From Carya illinoinensis (Eukaryota; Streptophyta; Magnoliopsida; Fagales; Juglandaceae): a stretch of 64,000 nt of DNA. Location: contig NC_056760.1 of assembly GCF_018687715.1 (NCBI RefSeq), positions 35,168,001 to 35,232,000 of the forward strand, in the 5' to 3' direction. The stretch's first letter is position 1; every line of letters begins with the position of its first letter. Both the position numbers and the translations under genes were made by a program. Under the pieces are notes generated by a model, which was not told where the DNA came from, searched no databases, and saw nothing but the letters and a program-made list of their open reading frames with translations. Positions 49,703-60,794 of this stretch are shown here, one piece after another.

Positions 49703-50315
49703 TCTGTATTGAAAGCAATGGTGTCAAGTAATTGGGCAGACATCATATAAATATGACTAAAGGTATACAATAATAGATTATAAGTCAGCCACTACTACAA
49801 CATGAATCCGCAGAGAGTAACATCTTTCATAATAGTCATGACTCATGTTTTTTCTTTTCCCATACCCGTTTCATCGGTTTTCTAGCAGAGAGATTTGGTT
49901 GCAGCAGTGGTTTTGTAGGGTGATAGGAAGTCTAGATTATTGAGGATAACAGGCACCTTAAAAGGGTCTTTATGGCTCATTTGTGTTCACTTCTAGCTTG
50001 TCTCATCTGTATTGAAAGCAATGGTGTCAAGTAATTGGGCAGACATTATATAAATATGACTAAAGGTATACAATAATAGAAATAGATTATAAGTCAACCA
50101 CTACTACATCATGAATCCGCAGAGAGTAATATCTTTCATAATAGTCATGACTCATGTTTTTTCTTTTCCCATACCTGTTTCATCAATTTTCAAGCAGAGA
50201 GATTTGGTTGCAGCAATGGTTTTGCAGGGTGATAGGACATCTGGATGATTAAGGATAACAGGCACCTTAAAAGGGTCTTTATGGCTCATTTGTGTTTACT
50301 TCTAGCTTGTCTCAT
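49703..50315 (+). repeat. Recent tandem duplication, two units of about 303-310 bp
   Basis: Unit 1 starts TCTGTATTGAAAGCAATGGT at 49703 and unit 2 with the same bases at 50006. The units run in parallel through GGGCAGACAT, ATAGTCATGACTCATG, GAGAGATTTGGTTGCAGCA and CACCTTAAAAGGGTCTTTAT to CTAGCTTGTCTCAT. Only scattered substitutions and a small insertion (about 6 bp near 50080) separate them. Noncoding. Confidence 0.9.
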
Positions 50316-52260
50316 ATAGCTAATTTGGTTTTTCTTTCAGAGGCACATATTTCCTTAGTATTATTTCTTTCTTCATGGTAAGGAAAATCTGTCTACACGT
50401 AATTTGCCTAAGAAAAACTTTTATATTTTCCTGTGTATTCTTACAATTTGTGGGTCAAAGTGTGGGCTGTATTCAAGACTTTCAAAGTTCCACACATTTC
50501 TGGTTTTTATCTTTGTAAGTATATAGTATGGTTTACTTTGTTATCTTTCATTTGATGTTGTTCAGATTTATGCTATTTTTTTGTTTGGTTCATGATGGTT
50601 CATGCTGTATATAAAAAGGTGCAATATATGAAAAGATCTAAAAACATAATGGGTTCTGTTTTCTGGCTTGGTTATGTTCTATGATGTGCTTGGTTATATT
50701 ATTATTAACTCTTACAGTGTCTTATTTCTACTTATGTGTTTTGATGTATTTGTTTTCTTAATTCTTTTGATTTTTTTTTGTTATGTTCAGTGGTGTCTTT
50801 TTGGCTTGGTTATGTTCAATATTGTGCTTGGTTATGTTCTTATGTTCTAAAAAGATGACAAACTCTACATTAAGCAAACTAAAAAGTTGTATTTGTTCTT
50901 ATTTCTACTTATGTGTTCTGTTGTATTTGTTTTTTTTTTAAACAATGACATGCAAACCAAAAAATGCATGCAACCCAGAAAAAGTTGTTCTCGATATTGA
51001 AGGCCACATATTTCAAACAAAAAACCAACAAACCAGCACAGATAAGATACAAGAAATATTAAGGGCAATACAATGTAGATGAGTTATATACCAACAAACC
51101 AACATAATAGATGAGTATACAGATTATAAGGGAAAAAAAATACTTATCCAGATCTGTTCTAGGCCCCGTCTCCCTCACATGCATTGTGGTAAAAACCAAT
51201 GCAAAATAAGAAAAGAAACAAGCAAATCAGCTTAAGAAATAAAATAAAAAAAAAAAACAGAAAATAAAGAACAATAAAAATACCAACAAAAAGGGAAATA
51301 TTTTCTCATGAATATACCAATTTCACCTCAAGTTGGAGGTAGCACCAGATTTTACTTCCATTCGTGTCTTTTAGTTTCTCCCAGCAATAAGTCACCTTGT
51401 TGAATTTAGACACAACAACCTTACCCGTAAGATTCAATTGTTTTTCTGTTTCTTTTTTTTTTTTTGTTCTTTCTCATTCTCTGTTTGTAATTTTCTAAGG
51501 TTGCAACTTCTTGTATAATAACAAACAGGAAAAACAAAAAAATAAAAAACAAACAAACATAATTATTTAGATGAAGTCAAACTTCATCAGTAACAAGAAT
51601 ATCAATATTGGTAAACACCTATAAAGTTATACCGTAGATTTTGATGAAAAGACGGTGGTCATATTTTGTTCATATTTTACTTCTCTTTAATTATTCTGCA
51701 AAAAATCAGACACAAACATCTAACTTAAGCATTTACGAAATCCATACAACTAAACCATGGCCTCAATTCACAATATTTCAAATGCAAAGCTTGGAAAAGT
51801 ATGTACACAGATTTAGTCCAAAAGAAAATTCTTTAAAAAATTCATAAATGTCATTAGGTGTTTCACAATAATCGATAAACAACTTATTGTATCAACAGTT
51901 TAATGAAATTCCCAACCAGCCAAGAGAGTTACTGGGAATAAATGGATCCATTTTTCAGAATAAAGAAAATACCAATAAAATATTAGGCTCTAAAAGAAAG
52001 TTGAGGCATGGAAGTTATTAAGTATAGGATGATGCAACTTAACGTTGAACTGTTTAGTAACTGTATAACTACAAATATTCAAAGGGGAAAGAGCTCGTTA
52101 ACGATGATAGATTCCAAACTTCAGTCAAGAATAAGATATTCTTAAGACAAATGTAGATACAATTTTTTATTATCAGCATGTTGCTCTGTAAATTTCTATC
52201 CATATATGCACCAAATTAGCACTTGAAATTAGGAAAATATCAAAACAAAATTATTAAACC
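50316..52260. other. AT-rich intergenic DNA
   Basis: No gene is recognised. A short repeated segment (TTATTTCTACTTATGTGTT) occurs near 50725 and 50899. A minus-strand stretch at about 51435-51305 is open for 40-odd codons (LTGKVVVSKFNKVTYCWEKL) and looks exon-like, but I do not recognise it. Confidence 0.4.
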
Positions 52261-52575
52261 AACTGATATTAGATTAGGTTGGATTTATTTTTTTTTTGGT
52301 CCTTCTCTCTCCTTCCTCTCCTGAGGAAAAGAGTGTAAGGTTTTTGTCTCTCTACGTATCTTGGTACGCTAGGGAGTTCGTCTCTTGGCTTTCATCCAAG
52401 GTTTATGGTTGTTTGCCTCAGCCAAAGTCTTGCAAGCTAGTTTCCCCACTCTCGCATGGGGTAGAGGTTAGTAAGGAACACTAGAAGGTTGGTGGCATAG
52501 TTTCCCAGAAGGAATTTAGCTTTCAACCAAATCAAGCCAGGATAGGCGAGAGAATGAAATAAGTGGCATCCAAGC

Positions 52576-54054
52576 ATGGAGGAGGAGAAACTTGCAAAAC
52601 TCTGGGAAGGCCTCGTCTTGACAGAGGTAGAAGAGGAACCCATTACAGTTGCTGCTCAAGACATCATGGCGGCAACTCAAAGAGGCAAAAACTGTCTGTT
52701 GGCAAAAGTTATCACTGAAAGGTACTTTAACAAGGAAGCTTTTCGCTCCACCATGACTCAAGTATGGAGAAATGAGGGAGGATTGACGTTCACTGAAATA
52801 GGCGAAAACAGCTTCATGCTGGAGTGTGAAAAGGAGATAGACAAGCAGAAAATACTACAAGGTAGACCTTGGAACTTTGACAGAAACCTTATTGGCATCC
52901 AAGATATTGACAGTAGCTTGCCACCAAATGAGGTGAGTTTCTCCCATGAGCCTTTCTGGGTCCAAATCCACAATGTGCCTTTTGCTGGTATGACTGCCGA
53001 GTATGGGAAACAAATTGGCTCATCAGTGGGTAAAGTTCTTAGTGTGGAGGTAGACAAGGTAGGACAAATCTGGGGTAGATGTCTGCGAGTGAGAGTCGAA
53101 CTGGATATTACAAAACCTTTGGTCAGGGGTAAATGGTTGCAAGTGGGAGAAAGGAGAACGTGGGCAGCATTCAAGTACGAGCGTCTGCAGAATTTTTGCT
53201 TTAGGTGTGGTGTTATCATGCACCAAGGCAGAAGATGCCCGTTACAAAAGCCCCAAGATGACCAACAATACCAATATGGGCATTGGCTCAGAGCCATGCC
53301 CCCAAAGGTTCTAGTGGGAGCCTCAAAGACCTATGGGGGCAGACCAACTACCACCACCCCTGATCCGAAATGGCAACACTCAGGAATGGTGGACATCAAT
53401 GGGCTTCGGCTAGCAAGGGACCATGGGGATGACTCAGGGACTCTAAGACAGGAGGAGGAAGAGGTGGAACGCCAGCCTGCTCAAGACTCCATGGCGGAGG
53501 AAGGAGGTGTATCACATCACCACTACAGGAGCAAGCACTGTGCTATGACAGGTGAGTATCCTTTCCCATCTATAATAGACATCGAGCACAATCTGACCTC
53601 TGAAGTAACCTGCAACGTAGCCCACACCACCTAGTCAAGTCCTATTTTTTCTACAGTTGGGGGTAAACCAGATGGGGACATGACTCAGGTCCCCAAAAGC
53701 ATAAAAGTCAAACCCAAAGTTACCCGCCCAAACCACCCAACCAAGTGGCCAAAGAATCTGAATAGAAGTAAACAAGACCTGGGAGTTTAGTCAAATTACT
53801 CAATAACAACAAGGAAGACCACCTGGAAAAGGAAAGCTCATGAAACAAAAATAGCCAAATCTTTGCATCTTGATGATTCAATTGAACCAACAAGAAAGAG
53901 AGCTAGTAGTGTTGTTTTGAGTGACATCTCTAACACCCAAGGGGCTAAAAGACCACGAATAACCCTTAGGAGGTCTGAGGCCAACCAGGCCTATCGGTGT
54001 GATGATGATAAACCCATGGCAGAGGCTGCAAGACAGCCCTGCCAAGACAAATGA
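52576..54054 (+). pseudogene. LINE ORF1 (DUF4283 and zinc knuckle), two premature stops
   Basis: RNA-binding ORF1 protein of the LINE. Residues about 35-175 form a DUF4283 domain (FWVQIHNVPF around residue 135). A zf-CCHC_4 knuckle, CFRCGVIMHQGRRC, follows near residue 212. The frame is open for 352 codons to TAG at 53632-53634, meets another TAG at 53788-53790, and stays in the same frame to its natural end at 54054. The C-terminal part (TRKRASSVVLSDISNTQ and a basic KRPRITLRR stretch) lies after both stops. The ORF1 stop overlaps the ORF2 start (ATGA), which suggests termination-reinitiation. ATG 52576 starts the conserved region with no better upstream candidate. Confidence 0.88.
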
Positions 54055-57000
54055 ACCTTTTAAGCTGGAACTGCCGAGGGCTTGGGAACTCTTGGACAGT
54101 TAGCTTCCTTAAACTCCTGGTTAAGGAAAAGAGCCCATCCATGATCTTCCTCATGGAAACAAAGTGTGGAAAAGGAAGAGTGGAAGCACTTAGAAGAAGT
54201 TTGAATTTTGAGGCTTGCCTGGTAGTGGAAAGTAGAGGAAGTGCAGGTGACTTGGCTCTAACGTGGAAAACCAATACTATGGTGTCCATCTACAACTATT
54301 CTAGGTGGCATATCAGTGCCCATGTCTCGAGCTGTGTAGGGGACCAAACCTGGCTTTTCACAGGATTCTATGGCCATCCAGAAACCTCAAAAAGAGGTGG
54401 TAGCTGGGAATTCCTTAAAGAACTTAAACCCCTTGACTCAACACCTTGGCTCTGCAATGGTGATTTCAATGAAATTACTTGCCAGGCAGAGAAGGTGGGA
54501 GGTTCCCCCAGGCCCTATAGACAAATGGAGGTGTTTAGAGAATCCCTTGAGTGGTGTTCCTTGAACAAGATTAGGACAAAAGGTCCAATATTCACGTGGT
54601 CAAACAATAGAACTGGACCGAGTCATACCAAAGAGATTCTGGATCGTGCCTTGGGAAATCCAGCCTGGTTACATATGTTTAGAGATGCCTCCTGCATGGT
54701 CATACCTGCAGTCAAGTCAGACCATTCACCCCTGAACATCTGCTTAGACTGCAAATGGAAGACTGGAAACAGCAAGACCCGAATGTTCAGATTTGAGGCT
54801 GCATGGAGCTTAAGGGAAGGGTGTGACCATTCTATTAAGGAAGGGTGGAGAATGGATGCCCCTGGTGTTAGTCAGACTGCAAGGATGTCCAGCAGACTCA
54901 AGAACTGTAGCTCAACTTTGAGAAGGTGGAGTTCAACAGAGAACAGGATAACACCTAATGAGATCAAGGACAAAATGAAAAGGATTGGGGAATTACAAGA
55001 TATGGGAAGTGGGGATCAATTGGCACACGTACTTAAGTTACAGAGTGAGATTGAATCAACATTAGCTGAGGAGGACTTAAAGTGGAAGCAAAGAGCAAAA
55101 CAACACTGGATGAAAATGGGAGACAAAAATACAAAGTTTTACCACCTTCATGCCACCCAAAGAAGAAAGACAAACAAAATTCAGGAAATACTTGACTGCA
55201 GAGGAAACTTGGTCAATGGGAAGCAACAAATAGGGTCCATACTCTCCTCCTTCTTCACTGAGTTATTCACATTCTCGAGACCCTGTGGAATAGAGGAATG
55301 CCTAGTAGCTTTGCCTCAAAAAGTCACTTCTGAAATGAACACAGTGCTGACAAGGGTGTTTACTGCAGAGGAGGTTAGAGAAGCTATTTTTCAGATGAAT
55401 GGTTTGGGGTCACCAGGACCAGATGGTTTTCCTGCACTATTCTACCAGACTAAGTGGGAATTGGTTGGGAAGGAGGTATCTGAGTTTGCTCTCAGTATTC
55501 TAAATGAAGGGGGACAACTAAGGAGGTCAATAATACCTTCATTACCCTTATCCCAAAAGTTAAAGATGCCAAACGAGTTGCTAATTTCAGACCTATAAGC
55601 TTGTGTAACGTTTCATACAAAGTAGTAGCTAAGGTTATTGCTAACAGACTCAAGAGCATTCTACCTAACATCATCTCTCAAAACCAGAGTGCTTTTGTTC
55701 CAGGTAGAACCATCTCCGACAATATCTTGGTGGCCTATGAAGCTCTCCACTCAATGTCTACAAGGATGCATAGGAAGTCTGGATTTATGGCTTTCAAACT
55801 CGATATGAGCAAGGCCTATGACAGTGTGGAGTGGCATTTCCTTTCTGCAGCAATGGCAAAACTGGGGTTTGATAGGAAGATTATCTCACTGGTGATGGAG
55901 TGCATCTCCTCAGTCTCATATTCAATCCTGCTGAATGGTGAACCACAACCTCTTTTCAAGCCAACCCGGGGGCTAAGGCAAGGGGATCCCCTCTCCCCCT
56001 ACCTCTTCATTCTGTGTGCAGAAGCCTTATCAAATCTACTTCACAAGGCAGAAAGAGAAGGAAGCATCTCTAGTGTACCAGTGGGGAGAGGCCCTATCAA
56101 GGTCAGCCACCTCTTCTTTGCGGATGACAGTATGATTTTCTGCAAGTCCAACTCCCTAGAATGGAGCAGACTTATGAGGATTCTGAGTTTGTATGAGAAT
56201 GCTTCTGGTCAGTTGCTCAATAAGGAAAAGTCATCCATATTCTTTAGTAGGAATACTCCATCAGAAAATAGGCAAACCATCCTGAGAATTGCAGGTATCC
56301 CAGCTACTGGCTCCTTTGAGAAGTACCTAGGTCTTCCAGCCATGGTGGGGAGAGCTAAAACAGCTGCTTTCCATGGACTTATTGATAGGGTTTGGGCTCG
56401 GGTCACTAATTGGAAAACCAAATGGCTTTCCATAGCAGGTAAAGAGGTCCTACTCAAATCTGTCCTACAGGCAATTCCCACCTACACGATGGGCATTTTC
56501 CTTCTACCTGAATCTATAGTTTGTAGATTGGACCAACTCTTAAGGAAGTTCTGGTGGGGTTTTGATGAGAAGCATACCAAGATTCAGTGGATCAGGTGGG
56601 AAAGTTTAGCCAGGGCTAAGGACCAGGGAGGAATGGGATTCAAAAGCTTCAAGAGTTTTAATTTGGCCCTACTAGCAAAACAAGGTTGGAACATTCTAAC
56701 TAGACTTGAAAGCCTGCCTGCCCAAGTTCTGAAACAGAAGTACTATGGTCAAGGGTCTTTTTTAGAAGCTAAAATGGGGTATAGACCTTCACTGGTTTGG
56801 AGAAGCCTGAGAGCAGGGATTGGGATTCTGAGGGAGGGTCTACTATGGAAGGTGGGCAATGGAGCTAAAATCAGGATATGGGAAGACAGGTGGCTGCCAA
56901 GACCTCACTTCCTCTCCTCAAATCCTGACAGAAATGGGAGGCCGACTGAAACTCTAGTGGAGGAGCTAATAGATCCAGTGCTAAGGAAGTGGGATGAAAA

Positions 57001-58162
57001 CACCCTATGCCATCTATTCTCACAAGATACTGTGGATGTTATTAAAACCATTCCTGTCAGTCTAGGAGGTAGAGAGGACCGCTTGGGATGGGGTGGAACC
57101 TCAAATGGTATTTTTTCAGTGAGAAGTGCCTACCATCTACACAGGGAACTACATGCAAATCTGGAGGGTGGCACATCAAGGAACTTGAACCGGGAGGGTT
57201 TCTGGAAAGATGTGTGGAAAATGAAGCTGCCTAGTGGGGTGAGGATGTTCCTTTGGAGGGCTTGCAGTGAGGCTCTGCCTACCTATGGTAATCTGCATAG
57301 AAGGAGGATCAGAGAGGACGGGAAGTGCCCAGTATGCCATATGCAGGAGGAGACCTCAAGCCATGCACTTTGGGACTGTGAAGCTGCTCGTGATGTATGG
57401 GGACAAGCCAGTAGACAAATCCAAAAGATGATTGCCAGTGAGCCATGCTTCAGGGAAGTGTGGTCCCAGATGAGAGAGACATTATCCCAAGCTGAAATGG
57501 AAGAAGCAGGCATGATAGCTAGACTTATCTGGACTAGAAGAAATGAATTTGTGCATGGGAAAGCTCTCAGACACCCAAACTCAATCATCCAACAAGCAGC
57601 AGTTGATCTGAGGTGTTTCAGGGAAGCTCAGAACAAACCGTCAGCTGGGAACTACAGGGGTGGCAGACATCATGTGAAGTGGATTAAGCCTCCAGAAGGC
57701 AAATACAAGTTCAATTGGGATGCTGCCATGGATGTCACGAGGGGTCTAGTAGGAATGGGGGGCATAATCAGAGACTGTAATGGAGAGGTGTTAGCAACTC
57801 TAAGAGCCAGAAGGAATTTGTCACTCTCCCCTTTCGAGGCAGAGGCTTATGCTTTGATGGTGGCAGTGCTCTTCAGTAAAGAAGCGGGGTTTATTGATCT
57901 AATGCTAGAAGGTGATTCTTCACTGGTGGTAGAGAAGCTGCAAAGCCCAGTCGAAAACTGGAGCACAGGAGGCCTGATGGTGGAAGACACTAGAAATGTC
58001 CTAAGGTCATTCGTGTCCTGGTCTGTGTGCCATACTAAAAGAGAAGCTAATATGGTGGCACATAAGCTAGCCAAGGATGCCCTTTTAAGTGAGGGTGATC
58101 AGTACGATTTAGAGGAGATTCCAATGTGCATTAGGCAACTTGTTGCTGTTGAAGCCATGTAA
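54051..58162 (+). pseudogene. LINE ORF2 (endonuclease, RT, zf-RVT, RNase H), one frameshift
   Basis: The polyprotein that nicks target DNA and reverse-transcribes the element. The endonuclease begins NLLSWNCRGLGNS and has LMETKCG, CNGDFNEI and KSDHSPL. RT begins around MNGLGSPGPDGFPALFYQ, has AFVPGRTISDNILVAYEALH, LRQGDPLSPYLF and the FFADD catalytic box. zf-RVT reads FWKDVWKMKLPSGVRMFLWR with CPVCHMQEETSSHALWDC. The RNase H domain has Asp in FNWDAAMD, Glu in FEAEAYAL and Asp in LEGDSS. The frame breaks at the five-G run 55509-55513: the upstream frame ends at 55598 and the rest reads in another frame, consistent with loss of one base there. Otherwise open across 4.1 kb. Confidence 0.93.
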
Positions 58163-58206
58163 TTCTATTTCTGTAAATCTTGTTGCTGTTGAAGCCATGT
58201 AATTCT
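58139..58206 (+). repeat. Short tandem duplication over the LINE ORF2 stop
   Basis: The same 28 bases (beginning CTTGTTGCTGTTGAAGCCAT) occur at 58139-58166 and 58179-58206, an offset of 40 bp. The first copy holds the stop codon. A recent local duplication in this element or its source copy. Confidence 0.9.
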
Positions 58207-58263
58207 GTTCTCTAGTAATGAAAGAATCAGCCCCTTTTCAAAAAAAAAACTGATATTAGATTA

Positions 58264-59557
58264 TGGAGGAAGCGAATGAGATATTCAACTTGTATACGTT
58301 CTGTGTACTTGGGCGTATGCCTATTCTTGAGAATAAAATCTCTTTTTACTTGTTAAAAAAAAAAACTTAAATACAACCCACCTCTAAACAATAAGAAAGG
58401 AATTCATTTTACAAGAACTGCAACAAAAGGAATAAAAATCCGTGAAAATTTTTTTATGGATGCAAGAGCAACTTTCAGATCCAAACCCCACATAGTTCCT
58501 TTGAATTTCAAACATCCTCTTCAATTGACAATTTACAAGTAAATAATCTAACAAAAACATCAACCTTTACACATTTGCATCTGCAAAACCCTTATAAAAA
58601 AACAACAAACCACTTAGTTCTACACACTAACATCCACCACACAAAATTTGGACTAATAGATATGATCTTACACAAACATTTAGAAAATTAATATATACAT
58701 ACAAAGAAAGGATGATAACAATACAAATTAATTAATATCTTCTCATCCTCACTTCAATGAATCCATTAAATTACTTTGATAACTTTTATCAATCTCCAGT
58801 GTTCAAAAGCAGGAAAAAAAAAAGAAAAACAGATATACACAAACTAAGAGGCAGAAAAATCAATTGCTGATCTTTAAACCCAGACATAAGTTGTTTAATT
58901 ATGGTCTATTGATCACATCAACATTAACCAAGCTAAATTATACATCTATCCATATACAAACTGCAAACCATCATGAACTTCAAACCCAAAATTCAAAAAA
59001 AAAAAAAAAAAAAAACATAACAAGTCACCCTTTGAGAATTGAACTACATGGCTCTTGTTTCACTAATAGATACTTTTTGTTCCCATAGCAAAGGGCATAT
59101 TGTTTCTTAATTATACAAAAAAAGGAAAAGGCATATTATTGTTCCATTGTCATTACAATTTTTTTAGTGAAAAAATGAGTTTCTAAGATTGATGAAAAGA
59201 ATATAAGCAGATCAGATGTTGCACATGTATCAATTCAACAAAGGTACAAGCATTAACAAAACATTGGTAGGGCCAGATTAACACTGAAGCGAACGATTTA
59301 AAGAAGAGAATCCCAACAGTGCAAATCATTGCCACAGATTTACAAGGAGGACATCCAAAAGAGAACATTGATTCCAGATAACAAAACAAGTGTTTGTTAA
59401 GAAACCTTTTCCTGGGTATTGATATTCTCTTAAAGTTAAGAATAGAACAGTAGATAAGAAGAAAAATTTGTGTTTGTTAAAACACCTTTGGTTTTAGAAA
59501 AACATGAACCTTGTGTATACACGTGCCAGTGTTTTAAAGCAAAAAATGGTAGGATAC
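58264..59557. other. AT-rich intergenic or intron-like DNA
   Basis: No gene is recognised. I looked on the minus strand for the next epimerase exons here and did not find them. Poly-A runs occur near 58351 and 58993-59014. Confidence 0.4.
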
Positions 59558-59638
59558 CTTTTTGCATCCATGTGCAGCCATGACTTCCAACAGAGTAATT
59601 GTCCCAATTAAATTGTTGTTGTGATATAACAATGGTTT
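59558..59638 (-). pseudogene. UGE: Orphan exon of UDP-glucose 4-epimerase
   Basis: 81 bp on minus, bounded by acceptor TGCAG (59639-59640 are AG) and donor GTATCC (59557-59556), phase 0 at both ends. It encodes 27 residues beginning [20 protein letters not shown] and ending AAHGCKK. This is the segment between the KAVGES loop and the SSSATVYG strand of plant UDP-glucose 4-epimerases (GEPI48-type), which interconvert UDP-Glc and UDP-Gal in the cytosol. I searched the surrounding minus strand by eye for the N-terminal GGAGYIG exon and for the following SSSATVYG exon and found neither. So this is either a captured exon, a decayed gene, or part of a gene whose other exons I missed. Confidence 0.68.
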
Positions 59639-60299
59639 CTGCACGCTTAGTGCAGAACACACTAACACTACTGGCCAGAACACCAGAGCCTCAATATTCA
59701 GACCCTTTAGCTAAATATTTAGCAGGGAACTCAAATAACCCTCGCAAACCCCAAAAAAAAAAACATTTTCACCAAAAATACAAACAACCCACAACATACA
59801 TACTCAAAACATGGAAACCAACAACATATCTAGGAATCCAATAAAAACTCCAATGGATTATAAGTTCCAGATTTCTTTGCTATTTGCAAGTATTTCATCT
59901 CCATTAGAGATAAATTTCACCATATTATACCATAAAACATCTCTAATAAAACTATCACACATTTTTTCCAACCATAATTACCCAGTTCAATTCAAGTATT
60001 TAACAATCATAACAACTTTCTAACCCACAAAATGCATGCTCAGATCAGGACCAAATCACAGTACAAATTTGGAACAGTGAAGGATTCAGTGCAGCATTCC
60101 AATCACAGTAGAACAAAGCAACCTTGGTGCACACATTGAATTCTAATACCCAAGTATTAAACACGTACATCTTTTTTTAAAAGCACCGGTTTTGCCCAAA
60201 CTCAATATAAATTCTAATACCCAAATCAACATAGATCTATATAAGATATACTCTAATACCCAATGCACAAAAAGAAAAAAAATCAAAATCAACAAACAA
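59639..60299. other. AT-rich intergenic or intron-like DNA
   Basis: Between the orphan epimerase exon and the CT-rich leader-like segment. No coding signal is recognised. Short recurring text (ATTCTAATACCCAA) appears near 60139 and 60211. Confidence 0.35.
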
Positions 60300-60688
60300 A
60301 GAACAAAAGAAACAGAGAGAGGAAAACATACCCAGGGATGAAGACGACGGCACGAGGATGTAACCCATAAACAGAAAACTCCTCAAATCATTTACTGCTA
60401 GATCTGGGCAGAGTAGTGGAAAATGACCCATGTTAAAGGAAGAAAACAAAATTGGAAACTTAGGGCTTACCGAAATGCTTGCTCAAAGATGGGGAGAGAG
60501 AGAAGAGGCTTACCGAAATGCTAGCGGTGAGATCCTTGACGGAGACAGCTGAGAAACTTCGGGCTTCACCGTCGAAGCACGCACGAGAGAGAAAGTGAAT
60601 GGGGGGGAAGTGGGTAGGGCATCAAAGAGCAGAGAGAGAGAGAGAAGTGAAGAACGAAGGAGAGATACGGCATGCTTATTTCGTCTGT

Positions 60689-60734
<46 letters not shown>

Positions 60735-60735
60735 T
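60300..60735 (-). other. Possible promoter-proximal 5' exons of a minus-strand transcript
   Basis: On minus this stretch is CT-rich like a plant leader and contains three good donor-like sites: GCATTTCGGTAAGCC near 60515 and again near 60470, and CCCTGGGTATGTTTTCC near 60330. The first two share the 15-bp sequence GCATTTCGGTAAGCC. No long ORF follows. It lies 0.7-1.1 kb upstream of the orphan epimerase exon on the same strand, so it could be the 5' end of the same broken gene. Inference only. Confidence 0.35.
60690..60731. repeat. (GA)n microsatellite
   Basis: About 21 GA units. A run of about 15 G follows at 60780-60794. Confidence 0.95.
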
Positions 60736-60794
60736 GGGAGAAGCTAGGGTTTGTCTTCTCGAAGGGAAGAGGGGTCGCTGGGGGGGGGGGGGGG

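Larger units (their letters stand above)
52277..58247 (+). mobile_element. Full-length plant L1-type LINE with 16-bp TSD
   Basis: A non-LTR retrotransposon of about 5.97 kb. The host sequence AACTGATATTAGATTA occurs at 52261-52276 and again at 58248-58263, directly after a short poly-A tail, giving a 16-bp target duplication (one or two of its A residues may belong to the tail). Order: 5' UTR (52277-52575), ORF1, ORF2 overlapping by ATGA, short 3' UTR, poly-A. ORF2 has endonuclease, RT, zf-RVT and RNase H, as in plant L1 lineages that carry an RNase H domain. Three visible disabling changes (two stops in ORF1, one frameshift in ORF2) are few for this length, and the perfect duplication suggests a young insertion. 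Confidence 0.95.

Noticed and set aside
52376..52460. Epimerase-like text KVYGCLPQPK on plus near the LINE 5' end
   Set aside because: It lies inside the LINE 5' UTR on the opposite strand from the orphan UGE exon and shares only a few residues with the ATVYG segment.
52758..53297. 179-codon minus-strand ORF
   Set aside because: Antisense shadow of the LINE ORF1 DUF4283 region.
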